A DNA stretch of 64,000 nt from Sequoia sempervirens (lineage: Eukaryota; Streptophyta; Pinopsida; Cupressales; Cupressaceae): positions 701,092,217-701,156,216 of the forward strand of contig VDFB02270651.1 in the NCBI GenBank assembly GCA_007258455.2. Reading direction: 5' to 3'. Both the position numbers and the translations under genes were made by a program. The first letter of the stretch is position 1. Each line of letters starts with the position of its first letter. This document shows positions 33,512 through 46,559 of this stretch, piece by piece. The notes under the pieces were generated by a model. The model saw only the letters and a program-made list of their open reading frames with translations, was not told where the DNA came from and did not search any database.

Positions 33512-35553
33512 GGAGGTCTTATGGGAACATACCAAGCCTTGACCCTAAATTAGTGGTTCATCATTTAACAATCTTTCCCGATGTAAAAATGAGAATTTTT
33601 TTTTTTTAAGATGCATCCTCAAGTAGCCTTATTGGTCAATGTGAGGCTTCAAAAGTTATTGGATGTTGGATTAATTAGTTCTATTAATTATCTTGGGTGG
33701 ATTTCCAACCTAGTTCTACTTAACAAACCCATTGGGGGAATCCGTATATGTACATATTTTAGAGACATAAACAAGGAATGTCTTAAAGATGATTTTCCCT
33801 TACCAAACATAGACATGATTATGGATTTAATAGTTAGACATGAGAGGTTATCCTTAATGGATGGATTTTTTTATTATAATCAAATCTGCATCACCATTGA
33901 AGATCAACATAAAATAACTTTCACTTTTCCTTGGGGAACCTTTTGTCTGAATGTTATGCCATTTGGTTTAAAGAATACAAGGGCTACTTATCAAAGAGAA
34001 ATGACAACAATTTTTCATGACCTTTTTCATAGTATCATGAAAGACTATGTGGATGATTTATTATAAAAATCAATCACAAGAGATTCTCACTTGGTTATCA
34101 TTATAATTGTTTTTGACATATTAGAAGACTATCAAGTGAGATTAAATCCAAAAATGTGTGTCTTTGGTATCACTTATAGGAAGTTGCTTGGATATATTAT
34201 TTTGCATAAAGGAATTAAAGTAGATCACACTAAAGCTAAAGCTATATTTTACATGCCTCCTCCAACAAATTTAAAGCAATTGCATAGCCTTCAGGGAAAA
34301 AATTAAGCAATTAGATGTTTCATAGCTCAACTAGCAGATAAGCGACAACCTTTCACTCATATTTTGCACAAAAATGTCGCATTCAAAATGGGATGAGAAG
34401 TGTCAATAAGTCTTTCAATAATTAAAAGAATATATGGCTTCACCTTCAATTTTGATGTCACCTATTGAAGGGAAACCTTTGTTATTATACATTTCGGCTA
34501 CTACATCTACATTAGGTGCTCTCCTTGCACAACATGATGATACAAGAAAGGAGAGAGTTATTTATTATATTAGCCATACATTGGTTGGATATGAGCTTAA
34601 CTACACTCTAATAGAAAGTACATGTTTAGCTATTGTCTTTACATCACAAAAATTGAGACACTACATGTGTAATCATCAAACAAAGCTCATCTCTAAGGTG
34701 GATCATTTGAAGTACCTTTTATCTAAAGTTTCTTTAACTAGTCATATGGAAAAGTGGGTCATGATCATAAGTGAAATTTACTTTGAGAATGTGGATCATA
34801 AAGCTATCAAAGGTAAAATTATTGTATATCAATTAGTAGATGCACCTTTAGATGTGGATCATCCCCTTATTTCAAAATTTATAGATAAGACATTTTTTAA
34901 CATTAATCATTCATACTTGTGGATATTTTTGATGGATCTCACACTCAACATGGATCTAGGGATAGAATTGTTTTCATCACTCCACAAGGTGATTATATCC
35001 CAAAATCATATAGACTTGCTTTTCCTTGCACAAATAAAATTGTAGAGTATGAAGCTTTAATCACTGGTTTTAGAATGGAAATTCAATGACAAATAAAGGA
35101 ACTTCAAATTTATGGAGATTCACAATTGGTTATAAGGCAAGTAAATGATGATTATAAAACAAAGGATGAAAAAATTCTCCTCTATAAGAGGATGGTAGAT
35201 AGTTTGAAACAATACTTTGCAACTGTCATCTTTGAGAAAATTCTAAGGTTAAATAACAAAGCTTTCAATGATATGGCTACTATTGGATCTCTCTTAGACA
35301 TTACCCATAATACTCATCATTTTGATTTCATGGTAGAACAACTTTTAATTCTAGCTTTTGATGTTCAAGAATCTAAACCGGTTTTAAGCTTGTTGGTCCT
35401 AATTCAACTTGGTATCATGATGTTGACACATATCTTCATGACATTATTCTTCCACCTAACTTGTCTAGTGCTCAAACTAAAACATTCATTCATTGATCTT
35501 CTTGTTTTGTAATCATTGGTGATACCCTTTATTGAAGGAGTCTTCATAGTGTC
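33512..35553 (+). pseudogene. pol: Tat-C reverse transcriptase and RNase H domains
   Basis: Reads SYGNIPSLDPKLVVHHLTI, then MHPQVALLV ... LDVGLISS, GGIRICTYFRDIN, PWGTFCLNVMPFGLKNT and YVDDLL at 34045. The RNase H follows (LLYISATTSTLGALLAQH, 34434-34850), then the start of the second RNase H (IYGDSQLVIRQVNDDY, 35110-35160). Several frameshifts and stops, and a 13-T run at about 33598. It stops at CTTCATAGTGTC, where GL-3 begins. Confidence 0.9.
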
Positions 35554-37990
35554 TGTTGTGCCTATAACACACACGCCCCATTCAAAACAGGGACACTCTC
35601 TTTTCACTTTGTTGGTTTGCTTTCGTCATCGTCTCATTTTGTGTGCCCCTTATTTTGAATCTTAAGTGGTCAAGGAGTCCTAAAGGTGTCATCTTAAGTT
35701 GACAAAGTTTCACCACCTTCAAAATTTTCAAGTCTTTGGCCTTCACGGAGTTCCTTCGGTAGTTTTCCTTAGAACTTCAAAACTATTGTCCTTTGCCCTT
35801 TGCAAGTCTGCCTATGTGGGCCACCCTATGCAAAATTCCTTCCTATCTTTTTTGTCCCTACGACGGCCAAATTGGCACATCCACCCACTTTGTAGGATCT
35901 ATGGCCTCTAACGTCATTCCCTTTGTCGACCCGCTAGATAGCTAACACCGGGGTGCCACCTGCCTCATGGGATCTGTAGCTCCCACCACTGGCCATTTCA
36001 AAATATGTGTTCACCAACTCTGCTTGCCGCCATACTGGCATTTATTGTGGGAATTTAATAATTGAAATTCTATAAATAGCAACCTTGATAAGTCATTTTC
36101 ACTGACATTCTCACTGAAACTTGTCATAGCTCTCTTGGTTTCGTTGCCTCTGCACTTGCATGACCTCTTTAACATTCATGCATTGCTGCCTTCAATTCAC
36201 TCACAAGTTCTTGTGGGTCTGTCAAGTCAGTTTTCTACCGCCATTCATGCTATGTGTTTTTCATTGATTTTCACGAAGTTAAATTCTTGAAAAGAAAAAC
36301 CTCGAAACCAATTAGAAGACCTCGTGGTGCGCAAAACCCACATTTTAAAAATTGAAAATCCTTTAAAAATCTACCTATTAGATGCATGCGGAAATCACCC
36401 TAGTGGTCATCGTTCTTGAACTAGGGCAATTGAGCCCATGCAGCTCGCAAGACCTTCACTGCTGTTACCTCGACTTACCCAATGACAAACGTTAAACAAT
36501 GACCATCTCCTTTGGCGAGCTTGCTCATGCGGGTGGAAGCCCCCTCTTTGTTGTCACCTTTAAGCTTAATAAAAATCTTAAGTTAGAAAGAGAATCCCTC
36601 AGCCCCCGCCGGTCTGCGAGTGTGGGTTTATGAATGCAGATGGCCCCATCTATCTCGCCATTTTTGACGACTGTCTCACTATGGCCTTCTGACTTGCAGA
36701 CTCCACCAAGTCTCCATCCGTCACTCGAGCGCATTGATGAATTCCTTGTGCAGGTCATCTAGAGTGGGTTTCCCTCATTGTTTCACCCCTATCCAATGGG
36801 AATTACCAAATGGAAAGACCCTCAATTCCTTCCATTGGGTGGGCCCTGTGCCGTCTATTTCTGTCTGAACCTTTGAGCAAAATGACTAACTATAAACCCT
36901 TTGTGGGCTACGCATTGCAAGCTTCTGTTTACGGACCGCTGACAGGTGATTTTCATTCTAAATGGTTGAGGTCACCCTTCCATCTACCTTGCGAACTCCA
37001 CACCAACTGCCTCCCTTTGAGCCCCGAGGACGAAACTACCAAATCTGATGCTTGCAGACTCTCTATTGTAGGTCGTTTCCACCCTTTGTCCACCATTTTA
37101 AACCACCAATGGTCTCCACGCTCGCACCACTATGGTCCCCTAAACTTGCTCTTCCCTGAGTCTTTATTGAAAATCGATTAGGTAAAAGTAGCATGCAAGC
37201 GATCTATTGTAGGTGGCCACCTATGGGTCACTGTCTTATCTTCGCCACTTTCTAACTGCCAAACCAAGCCTATTGACCGCCATGCAGAGCCTGAATTATT
37301 TGTCGCTGTCCAGTCAAGCTTGAAGAAGCAACTCATGCCAACGTCTCATGCGGGTTTGATGGTGCAAACCACCTCTTGTGGGCTACTATCCCATCTCCAC
37401 CATCTTGACCAACTATCATCCCACATCTTCTTGTTGTTCCCCACCCACATCATATTGAACAAATTGAACTTCAAGGCTGAATAGATGCCGCCTTCCCTAG
37501 TTGCGGGTATCACATTGTAGGATGTTGTCTATGGGATTCCGCCTTGCCAGCATCATTTTAAATGGTGGAGTCCCTAATGGCCGAGACACCTCCTACACCC
37601 ACAACCTCTGGGCCCACTTAACAAAATGATTGAGTTAGCACTTTCAAGACCTCACAAATGATCAAACCCACATGTCCAAATGGCTTAATATCTCGGTGGG
37701 CCCCATCAAAATGTAGAAATGTTGATGTGGGTGGTTCTATGCAGGTCATTGTGCCCTCTTCACCATCTATTTGCAGCTTCCTTCAAAACGGTTTCCAGCC
37801 CAGGGAAACCCGCACCACTGGGCCTACATTTCCATATTTTCCCTGAATGAAAGGAAAATGATCATATAAGAGGAATGTTATGATCTTTAAATGAGAAACT
37901 ACTTGATATAACATTGGTTTTGCAGGATTTTGCTAACGCTCCCTTGTTTTACACACAAATATGCTTATTGCTCCTTTGCTTGCAGGATTT
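35554..37990 (+). other. Left part of GL-3 before the ORF
   Basis: The first 60 bp match GL-2 and GL-4 starts (CACACGCCCC, GGGACACTCTCTTTTC). The rest has degenerate short repeats around TGC(A/G)GG and TGCAGACTC words but no clear tandem unit. No coding region is supported; open frames near 36810-37181 are not conserved in the other copies. Confidence 0.6.
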
Positions 37991-40900
37991 ATGGAATCAG
38001 TTGCAGGACCTTCAAGGGTGTCTGCAGAGAAGGAAAAGGGGAAGAAATCTGCCAAGGAACCAAGAGGGAAGGAAGAAAAAGACTAGATGAAATATAAATT
38101 CCAGGGAGTGGAGGTCACCTCCAAGGTTACCACAAAATGGGATACAGTTACAAATACCAACTTGGGGCAGGTTGATTTAGATGAATTTAGACAGAGGGTC
38201 ATTGCCAACTCCACTATAGAAAACACAAAGAGAATTAGGAAAAGTGGATTGGACAAGGTAGTTGGTTTCCCACCTACCCTTGTGGCTCCTAAGCTGGTGA
38301 TGGCCTACAGGGAGGCATATTAAGAGAAAACCAAAATAATTGTTGACTGTGATGGTAGAGTGTTGGATGACTTGTCCACCAAGTCTATAGGGAAAACCTT
38401 CCACATCCCCACCTTTGATCCAATGGAGGAAACAACCAAAGAATATACTGAGAGCACATGGAAAGCTAACCCTCTTAAATGCAAGAAGCTAATTAATCAA
38501 TTCTGGTTGAAAGAGAAGAGGGGCAATGCAAACAAGGTATCCCAAGAACTATTCAGGAGTGATTTCCATGAGGATTACCATGACTTGGTAACCTTGCTAA
38601 GTAGAGTCATGGGCATCTCGACTACGACATACTTCCAAGACTAGATGTTTTATTTATAGAAGAGATTATCAAGGGGAAGATCAATTTCAACTGGGCAGAA
38701 ATGATCAGCAACTGCTTGCATGAGCAGTTTGTAGCAGTCAAGAGGACCTCTCAATTTTGCATGACCTCTTACTTGGTCTACCTACTGGCTGACCCTATTC
38801 CATACCAAGGTCTATTTGTGGTGTAGAGCCCAAACCATGGGAGAGACTTGAAAGTCTATGATAGGAACCCCTAGCTTCAATATCGTAATTTCAAGAAAGA
38901 CTACTGCTGGGTAATCAACACCTTCATCAGGCACGTCATCAGAATTCTCGGAGGAGACTTCGAGAGAAGGGTCACACACAGTGCCCATGCATTCATTTTC
39001 TAGTTTATATTCTTATTTATCCAATTTCCCAAATTCACCTACATCAGAACCAAGGGCTTCTCTGAGAGGCCATATAAGCTACCCAGATATCCAAACGACA
39101 AGTTGATCTTGTTAGAAATATCAAGGTAGCTGTAGCATGCACACACACTCCTGAGTGACAAACACATTCTAGAAATCCCCTATCCTCTCACTTTTGGCTA
39201 GTGTATGTATGCAATTCTCACATCCCATTGTGTAGAATATCTGAAAAGGAGATCATTGAATATAACTTGGAGCTCTACACTCCACCAAGAATGGATCTGT
39301 ATGGAAAATTGAAGAAGATGGTTGGGAGAGAGTATGCCCATTTGCACAATGTTGAATATTTCTAGGCTAACTGCAAGGATGATAAGGAGGTGCACATGAG
39401 GCACTATATGTGCATGATGACATACTTTGTTAAAATAGTCAAATTGTTCCCAGTGCCAGATTAAATTATGGAGGATAAAAACACTATTATAGATCTGAGA
39501 TTTGGTGTCATTGCCAACATGCCATTGCCCCTAATTGATTGGGATGAGGAAGAGGTCAATGCCCTAAAAATTTTAACAAAACCAATAGAGCATAGGAAAA
39601 AGTTGTGGATTGATGGGAAAATTGCTCAGCTAAAGCTCCAAGGAGAAACTTTGACCTATGGTGAGCTCGAGAGTGAAACTAACAGTGGGACCATTGTTGC
39701 CCCATCTGGAGAGACTCCAAAATATCCTCCCACTACCAGGTCAAAGAAAAGGAAAGAGGTAGCAGAACACCAAACAAAGCATAAGGTGTATTCAAGGAAG
39801 GCCTCTGAGGGTGAGCCCTCAAAGAAAGCAAAGAAATCAGGTAGATTTACTAAGATGCTAACGATCCAAGAGGATCCACTCCATGAAGGAGAGGAAGAAG
39901 ATACCAAGTGACCAAAGTCACCACCTTCTACCTCTGCTCTTGTTGCCACCACCACTGCCACTACTATCACATCTCCACTAGCATCTCAAGCTCTACTCAC
40001 TTCCTCTCTGCCTACGGTGGACATCCTAGCTCACCTTTCCTCCACCTCACCTACCACACCCATTATGGTGAGGGATTCTTCTTCTACCACCACTTCTCCA
40101 CTCTCATCTTCCTTCATGTCTCCATCAATGACTACCCCCTTAGCCTCTGCAACAACAATGTCCACTCTCACTCTTATAGAAGCTTTTGGTTGACACATGC
40201 AAAACATACCTATGGAGCTCTTTGGAGTGTTGATGAACCCTACAGTGCAAGCTTCCTTAGCTCAAGTTGTGGCTAGTCTCCCTGTCCCCTCTCTCACCAA
40301 ACCACCCAAAATAGAGACAACCATGTGGATATCCGAATAGTTGGAAATACAAGAGGAGGCAACTAAAGAAATGGATGAGGAATCTGATGACTTTCATGAG
40401 CATTGAGAACATTAGCACTTAGTCATTGATGAGGTGGTGCACAAAGAAGAAGGAACACAATCCTCAGAGGAAGAAGTTGAAGACCCCAACACCAAATATA
40501 AAATGGAGATTTTTGATCAAGAACTCTAGGAAGAGTTGTCCTAACAACTCAAAGACATTGGGGAAGAATTTGAAAGACAGTCCTCTAAGGAAAAGAAGGA
40601 GACAAATGGAGATATGGAGGTATCCACAAAGCCTCCAACCAAGGAACAAGAGAAAATCCCTGGCCATGATGAAGAGATTCCTCCCATAGAAGAAGAAGAA
40701 GAAGAAAAGAAAGAGGAGAAAGCTCAAGAAGAAGACAAGCCTGAAGAAGAGGCTGAAACAAGAAGAATCCTAGAGATAGAGCATCATGTAGAGCATGGGG
40801 AAGAAGAAGAAGAAAAGTCATCTAAAGGGGAAGATATCCCCAAGGAAAACATAGCTACCATTGAGTCATAAGAAGAAAAGGCTATATTCATCTGTGACTT

Positions 40901-42189
40901 GGATGAAGAAGAAGAAGGGAAGGCAGAGCAGGAAGCTCTAAGTCATCAAGAAAGGGAAATCTAGCATGCAAAACAAGAAGAAGGTGATCATGAATCACCA
41001 AAGGAGGGATCTCAAATGCTGAAGTGGCTGGAGAAATAATTGCAAAAGAAAGCCCCCCTTATGGATCCCAAAGAAAGGCTAGAGGCCATCCTAGCACGAG
41101 CTCAAATAGGAGCAAAGAAAGAGAGGAAGCCAAGGGTCCAATCCCATATCACGATGGATGCATCAGGATCAAGGACAATACAAATTTCTACTCCAGTGAT
41201 GGATAAAGGAGGAGTAGGCTAAAATATCTCCACCATTAACTTGGGGACAACCACAAGGGAAGAAAAGATAGATCATCTCCAAGGATCCATCGCCACAATT
41301 ATGCAGCAAATGAACAAAGATCAATCCTCCAAGGAGGAATTAAAGGCACAAGTGGTAGCTCTTACGGCCTACATACAACAATGGTCTTTTGCTGAAGAAC
41401 TACCCACAACATCGTCAACCACTCCTCTACTACTTTCTAAAGACCACATTAGCAAATTGGAGAGGAGGAAGAATTGGACTAAGGTCATAGAAGATTGCTT
41501 CCGATGGGTAATTTACAACGAAGATATGGGAAACAATCATGCTACCTGAACAACAAATAATTTCAAGGTACAAAACAGCTTGAAGGCAAGAGGAAATTTT
41601 TACCGACTTCCTGAAACTATATAGGATTACAGATCCTAAACCCGAGGCTATCCTCAAGATGTTCAAGAGAACTTGGGAAAAGGAATTGGCACTAGCAAAG
41701 GATGACCACTGGCTCATTGAAACGTGGAAGTTGGGCCTTGATTACAAGAGAGAATTTTTGGAGTGAGTGCTCCATGAAGTGGAGCTCAACCTAGATTGGG
41801 TCAAGGAACATCAGGCAACCTACGAAGAATATTTAAAGCTCATGACAAATTATGACATGCCTACTGTCAAGCTAGATCCTAAAAGGATAAGGCCATATTT
41901 TTAGAAGAAGATGGAGAATGGAGCCACTGATACACTAACACTAGATTTTATGGATTTTGCTACTTGAGCCTTTGCTCAATTAGAGTAGGTGATCAAGAAC
42001 ACACATAAATGTAACAAGGATTGGGACCTGATTACTAGTAGATCCAAAAAGTTGAACTTCCAGGTACTCCAATTCAACATAATGGAATGGAGTAAGCTTC
42101 AGGCATTGATTGGCAAGTTCATGGGGTACACCACTGTGAAGAAGAATGAAGGAAATCTGGTCATTGATGATGAATTTATCATAGTGTAG
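37991..42189 (+). pseudogene. GL LTR ORF, most complete copy (about 1400 codons, unknown function)
   Basis: From an ATG at 37991, just after acceptor-like TTGCAG/GATTT. Order: basic N-terminus (KEKGKKSAKEPRGKEEK), conserved block KFQGVEVTSKVTTKWD ... VDLDEFRQRV, FPPTLVAPKLV, a block ending RSDFHEDYHDLVTLLSRVMG (38550-38610), MTSYLVYLL-like (38760), then ...PLPLIDWDEEEVNAL (39520), a basic stretch, a Ser/Thr-rich linker (39910-40190), a Glu-rich acidic region (40610-40870), and a helical, coiled-coil-like C-terminus (41241-42189; EEIFTDFLKLYRITD, WLIETWKLGLDYKREF). Three frames are used, so at least two frameshifts, plus many stops. GL-4 shows the same order, so this was one real protein. I recognise no enzyme motif. 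Confidence 0.72.
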
Positions 42190-43267
42190 TTGCAACAAAG
42201 GCAATCAACTAGAAGACAAAAGTGTTAAAGTACCAAGCACTAGAGGACAAAATAGGCTAAAAGACAAGAAATGTATTTTAAATTGTAAAATATTAAGGGG
42301 TAGGTGAAACCCTAATTTGTAGTGAATCTTGGCCACATAATGAGATTAAATCTTGGCCATTCATTCTACTTTTTGAAAACTATAAATAGGGGGTCTCCTC
42401 TCATTTTCAAGAGAGAGTTGAGTTCTTGTAAAGACATGCTGATAAAATTCTAATAGAAATTCATTGCTTTTGGTGGATTCTTGAGTTTCATTCATGTTTA
42501 ATGTTTCATCTCCTCATAGTTAATAGATTTGAGTAGACTTACTTTATTGTTCTATGTGTTTAGCATGCTTTTAGTAGATTATTTAATGTTGTTCATTGAT
42601 GCTGAAGAATTCTACTGTGTTGATGCCCTTGTTCATGCTTTTTGTTGTTTATTGATGATAAATAATAGTGTAAAGCTAGTCTGAACATGCTTTGATTGTT
42701 GCACTAAATTTCATCTTTTATTCATGTTTCATGGTGAATGAATGATTGAAAATCTGTGGACCTTAGAAGATTACACTAGTTTCATGAGACTGTTAGCTGA
42801 CTTGGTTAAGTGGAACTTAGTTTCAACAAGGCTTTCCACTGTAGCATCCTCCATTATCACTGTTCATTAGTAGTTTCAGGTCTAGGAACTTACTCTCTTC
42901 CCTTCTCTTTTGACATTACTTTAAAATAGTAATTTAAGCAAAGTTCTAGCATCATTGTAAAGCCAAATCTGATGACAAAAGTGGAGTTTCAGACTGTTGT
43001 GTTGAACTTGCAGCAATAGAACAATATTTCAAAATTTTATAAACACCATTTAAAATACCAATTTCCTTCAAACATAACATACATAAGGTTTCCTTGTGAT
43101 TACCAACAAATCACATGAACCAACTGAGACATTCCAAGAAAGTCATGACCTAGCATTCAAAACCTTGGAATAGTTTTATGCAATTTACTTGTAGGAAATT
43201 GTCTTTCAAGAGGGGTAGTGCACTTGTGCATTACCTGTGTTGAGAAGTGCTAAAACACCCATCAACA
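42185..43267 (+). repeat. GL-3 right part: TATA box, R and U5-like region
   Basis: Homologous to 15166-16261 and 22118-23165. TATA (TATAAATAGG) at 42381-42390. Contains GTGAAACCCTAA near 42306, TTGGCCATTC near 42352 and the terminal AAACACCCATCAACA. Confidence 0.78.
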
Positions 43268-44384
43268 GTGTTGTCCTTAGGTGTCTAAGATCAAAAGAAG
43301 CTAAAACTACCTTACATGAGGTACATGAAAGTGTTGTGGGGCTCATTCTAATGGACCTACCCTTGTCAAAAATTTACTAGTGATTGGATATTATTGGCCA
43401 ACCATGGGACAAGATACACAAATTTTTTCTAAGAAATGTTGCCAATGTCAACAACATGGAGACTTAATTCATGCACCCACCTAGGAGTTACAACTGATAA
43501 CTACTCCTTGGCCTTTTTTACAATGGGGAGTTGACCTTGTACGAAAAATTCAGCCCACTTCAGCCAATGGTCATAAGTTCATTATCACTACCACTAAGTA
43601 TTTTATAAAGTGGGTTGAAGTTGTTCCATTATCCAATATTACTAAAAATAAAATAGCTAGATTTATCCTAAACTATATCATTTTCCACTATGGTATTCCT
43701 CATACTATCATTACAGACAATGGAAAAAATTTCAAAAATCAAGATGTTTATGATCTTTGTCACCAATTCCATATCCAACATCACTTTTCCACTCCTAATG
43801 ACCCACAAGAAAATGGTCAAGCTGAGGCCTCAAACAAAACTATATTAAAAATTCTTAAGAAAACGATTAATGAAGTTGGGCATAATTGGAATTTGGAGCT
43901 AAATACTACTTTATGGGATTATCACACTAGTATTCACATACCTATTGGAGCCACTCCATATTTCCTAGTCTTTGGAACTAAAGTCATTTTTCCTATTGAG
44001 GTTGAGATCCCCTCTTTAAGGGTGTATTTAAATCATGTCATTGATGAGGAAGAGTATTGAGTACCTAGATTGCATAATCTTGAGTTATTAGATGAAAGGA
44101 ATCTTGATGAATTTAATCATTTACAAGCTTATCAAAATCACCTTCATTGTAGCTACAACAAGAAAATAAAGAGTCAAAAGTTTGAAATTGGAGACATGGT
44201 CCTAAAAGAGAATCATAATAATCAAAAAGATAGAGACAAGAAAGGAAAGTTTGAAACTAATTAGATAGGACCTTTTATCATTATAGATAATTATGGTTCT
44301 GGAGCTTATAAACTTGTTATGCCTAAAGGAGAGCCTTTGGAAGATCCTATAAACACCAATCATCTTAAGAAGTTTTATGCATGA
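43268..44384 (+). pseudogene. pol: Tat-C integrase
   Basis: Resumes exactly where GL-3 ends: LRCLRSK ... LHEVHE, zinc-binding CCQCQQHG, DDE core with LVRKIQPTSANGHKFIITTT, ITDNGKNFKNQDV and GQAEASNKTI, then GKFETN, PFIIIDNYGSGAYKLV and NTNHLKKFYA near the end. A single base-level frame runs for most of the domain with scattered stops. About 65 percent similar to Tat-A by eye, so an older relative rather than a recent copy. Confidence 0.9.
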
Positions 44385-46559
44385 CCCTTGGGTATCCTAG
44401 TAGTTTTTACATACTAGTTTCATCATTACATTATATTTTTTTCACCTATCATTGAGCATTTTTATGTCCTTTTCCTTATCCACCATGGCTTTGTTGTTCG
44501 TATCTATCATTTTTTATTTGGCTATCCTATCATTTCTTTTATTTATTTTAGTTTCATTTTCCTAACTAGGGTCACCTTTCCTTCACCCTTGGTTTCTTGG
44601 GTAGGATTATTGTATCTTGGGATCATTTTAAAATCTTAAAACATGGAGATTTAATGAAAATCATGAGAAAAATAAATGTTAGTTGTTGGGTTAAATCTTT
44701 GGATTGCATAGCTTGTTTCCTATCTTTTAGTATCATTATCAAATCATTTTTCATGCCTTAACAAAATTATCTTCCTACAATGGGCATTATAAAAAAAAAC
44801 TAAGGTCTTAATAAATTCATCCTTCCTACAATGGACCTTATCTATCAAAACTAAGCTTATATTTTAGCAAGAGATATGTTGGTTGGCTGTTGATTTTATT
44901 ATTTAGTTGCTTTTCTTTTTCTCTCTTGATTTTATCTCTTGTATCTCATTTGATCGATAAAGGCCTACATTTTAACAAGTGCTTAGATCAACTTGGGGTT
45001 AGCCATGATTATTTTTTCTTTGCATATGTTCTTGTGTGTTGCGTTCATGCAAGGTGGGTAAATGACAAATGATAGCCGCTTGCTAAGGTTCCTCTTCAAA
45101 GTGACAAGGAAGCTTTGCTTTTTCTTGTTTATTTTCATCCATCTAGCATATAATCTTTTATAATAAGATTTATGAATTAAATTGTGTGTCAGTTTTTACA
45201 TCAACATTTTGGATCATACTCCATGATCCATCATCAGGATGCAAAGTAGATAGAGATAAGAGTAAAAAATGAAGAAGCATACTTGGGAAGATACAAGGTT
45301 GAGGGGTGGGAAGGATGGAAGGAACAAAATTCAAAAAATTAAAATCCTATAGACCAAAAAAGAAAAAGAGGAAGAGAGGAAAAAAATAAGCCCCTAAAAT
45401 GCAAGACATTAGAGAGATGAGAAAAATATAGCTAAATATGCAGAAAGAGAAAAAATCAAAAAAGATAAAGGATACAAGAAAGCCTCAACAATAAAATGAA
45501 ATGAAAGAGATTAAATAAAAATAATACATAACAGAGAGATTAATAGGTAAATTTATCAAATATGATTGATAAATTAAACCTACAGATTGATAAAATTACA
45601 ATATTGCAAAATAGTATAAACAAAAGGAATTAAACATAAAATTACTACACTACAAAAATTTACAAAATATATAATGCCTCAACAATAAATTGAAATGAAA
45701 AATATTAAAAATAATACATAATAAAGAGATTAATAGGTAAATTAGATTGATAAATTAAACCTACATATTGATAAGATTACAATATAACAATATATTATAA
45801 ACAAAAAGAATTAGACATAAGATTACTAAACTACAAAAAATTACAAAAAATTTAAAACAATAATTATCACAAAAGAAAATGTAATACAATATCTATTATA
45901 TTGTAATCATGCATGATTTCAATATTATAATATTATAGATAAGATAAAATACAAAGCCTTAATTAATCTACAATACTACATTGTCAAAGAAATAAGATTC
46001 ATATAAAAATTGACACAGTTTAATCTAGAAATCTTATTACAATGCTATCATGGACTGTGGAAACTTCATGATTTTAATATCATATTTTTCTTGCATCTTA
46101 TCTTTATAGGTTTCATTTTGATATTTAATCCTTGGCAAATATTGATTTTTCTACATATCTTGCATTCACAAGTGTTAGCATGCATCATAGTATCATATCT
46201 ATAGCATGTACATCATAAATCATAATCATATATCCTAATTGTCATAATCATCCATAATCATAATAAATCATAATATTCATCCATCATATATATGGATGTA
46301 TAATCATAACATTCCCATCATTATCATAAGTAATAATATCAATATCCATAATCTCATCATAAGCATCACATAAACCAAAGCATAATCCTATATACAATGT
46401 CCATCAATGTCATATATACATCATCATCATATAATAGAATGTTGACATGGGCTATATAAGCCATATGAATACAAATATATACAATGGCCCATAGGAATAG
46501 TGTTTGTATCCATAATGTACATGAGAATCAAATAAATACATCACATATACATATGTATA
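44385..46559 (+). other. Tat-C spacer after integrase
   Basis: Very AT-rich, no gene supported. Contains a tandem duplication of about 195 bp (45483-45676 and 45677-45860, about 85 percent alike; GCCTCAACAATAAA at both starts) and CAT/TAT-rich simple sequence from 46140 to 46560, as in Tat-A before its antisense ORF. Confidence 0.65.
45483..45860 (+). repeat. ~195-bp tandem duplication
   Basis: Two copies beginning GCCTCAACAATAAA and containing AGAGATTAATAGGTAAAT and GATTGATAAATTAAACCTAC. Confidence 0.8.

Larger units (their letters stand above)
35554..43267 (+). mobile_element. GL-3: 7.7 kb giant solo LTR (or equivalent unit) of the GL family
   Basis: Left end TGTTGTGCC, right end CATCAACA, flanked by GTGTC (35549-35553) and GTGTT (43268-43272), a 4-of-5 match. 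It splits the Tat-C sequence between the residues that correspond to Tat-A ...LYRHGLDG and LLRCLERDEF. The last 1.1 kb matches the GL LTRs, including the TATA box at 42380-42391. Carries the full-length version of the LTR ORF. No second LTR and no internal region are present. Confidence 0.78.

Noticed and set aside
39656..40821. - strand open frames opposite the GL-3 ORF
   Set aside because: Mirror frames of Glu/Lys-rich and Ser/Thr-rich coding sequence; no conservation in GL-4.
35554..43267. GL-3 as a DNA transposon with short inverted ends TGTTG/CAACA
   Set aside because: No transposase motif, no long TIR, and the TATA box and PBS-like site in the related copy fit an LTR better. Kept as an alternative until copy structure is known.
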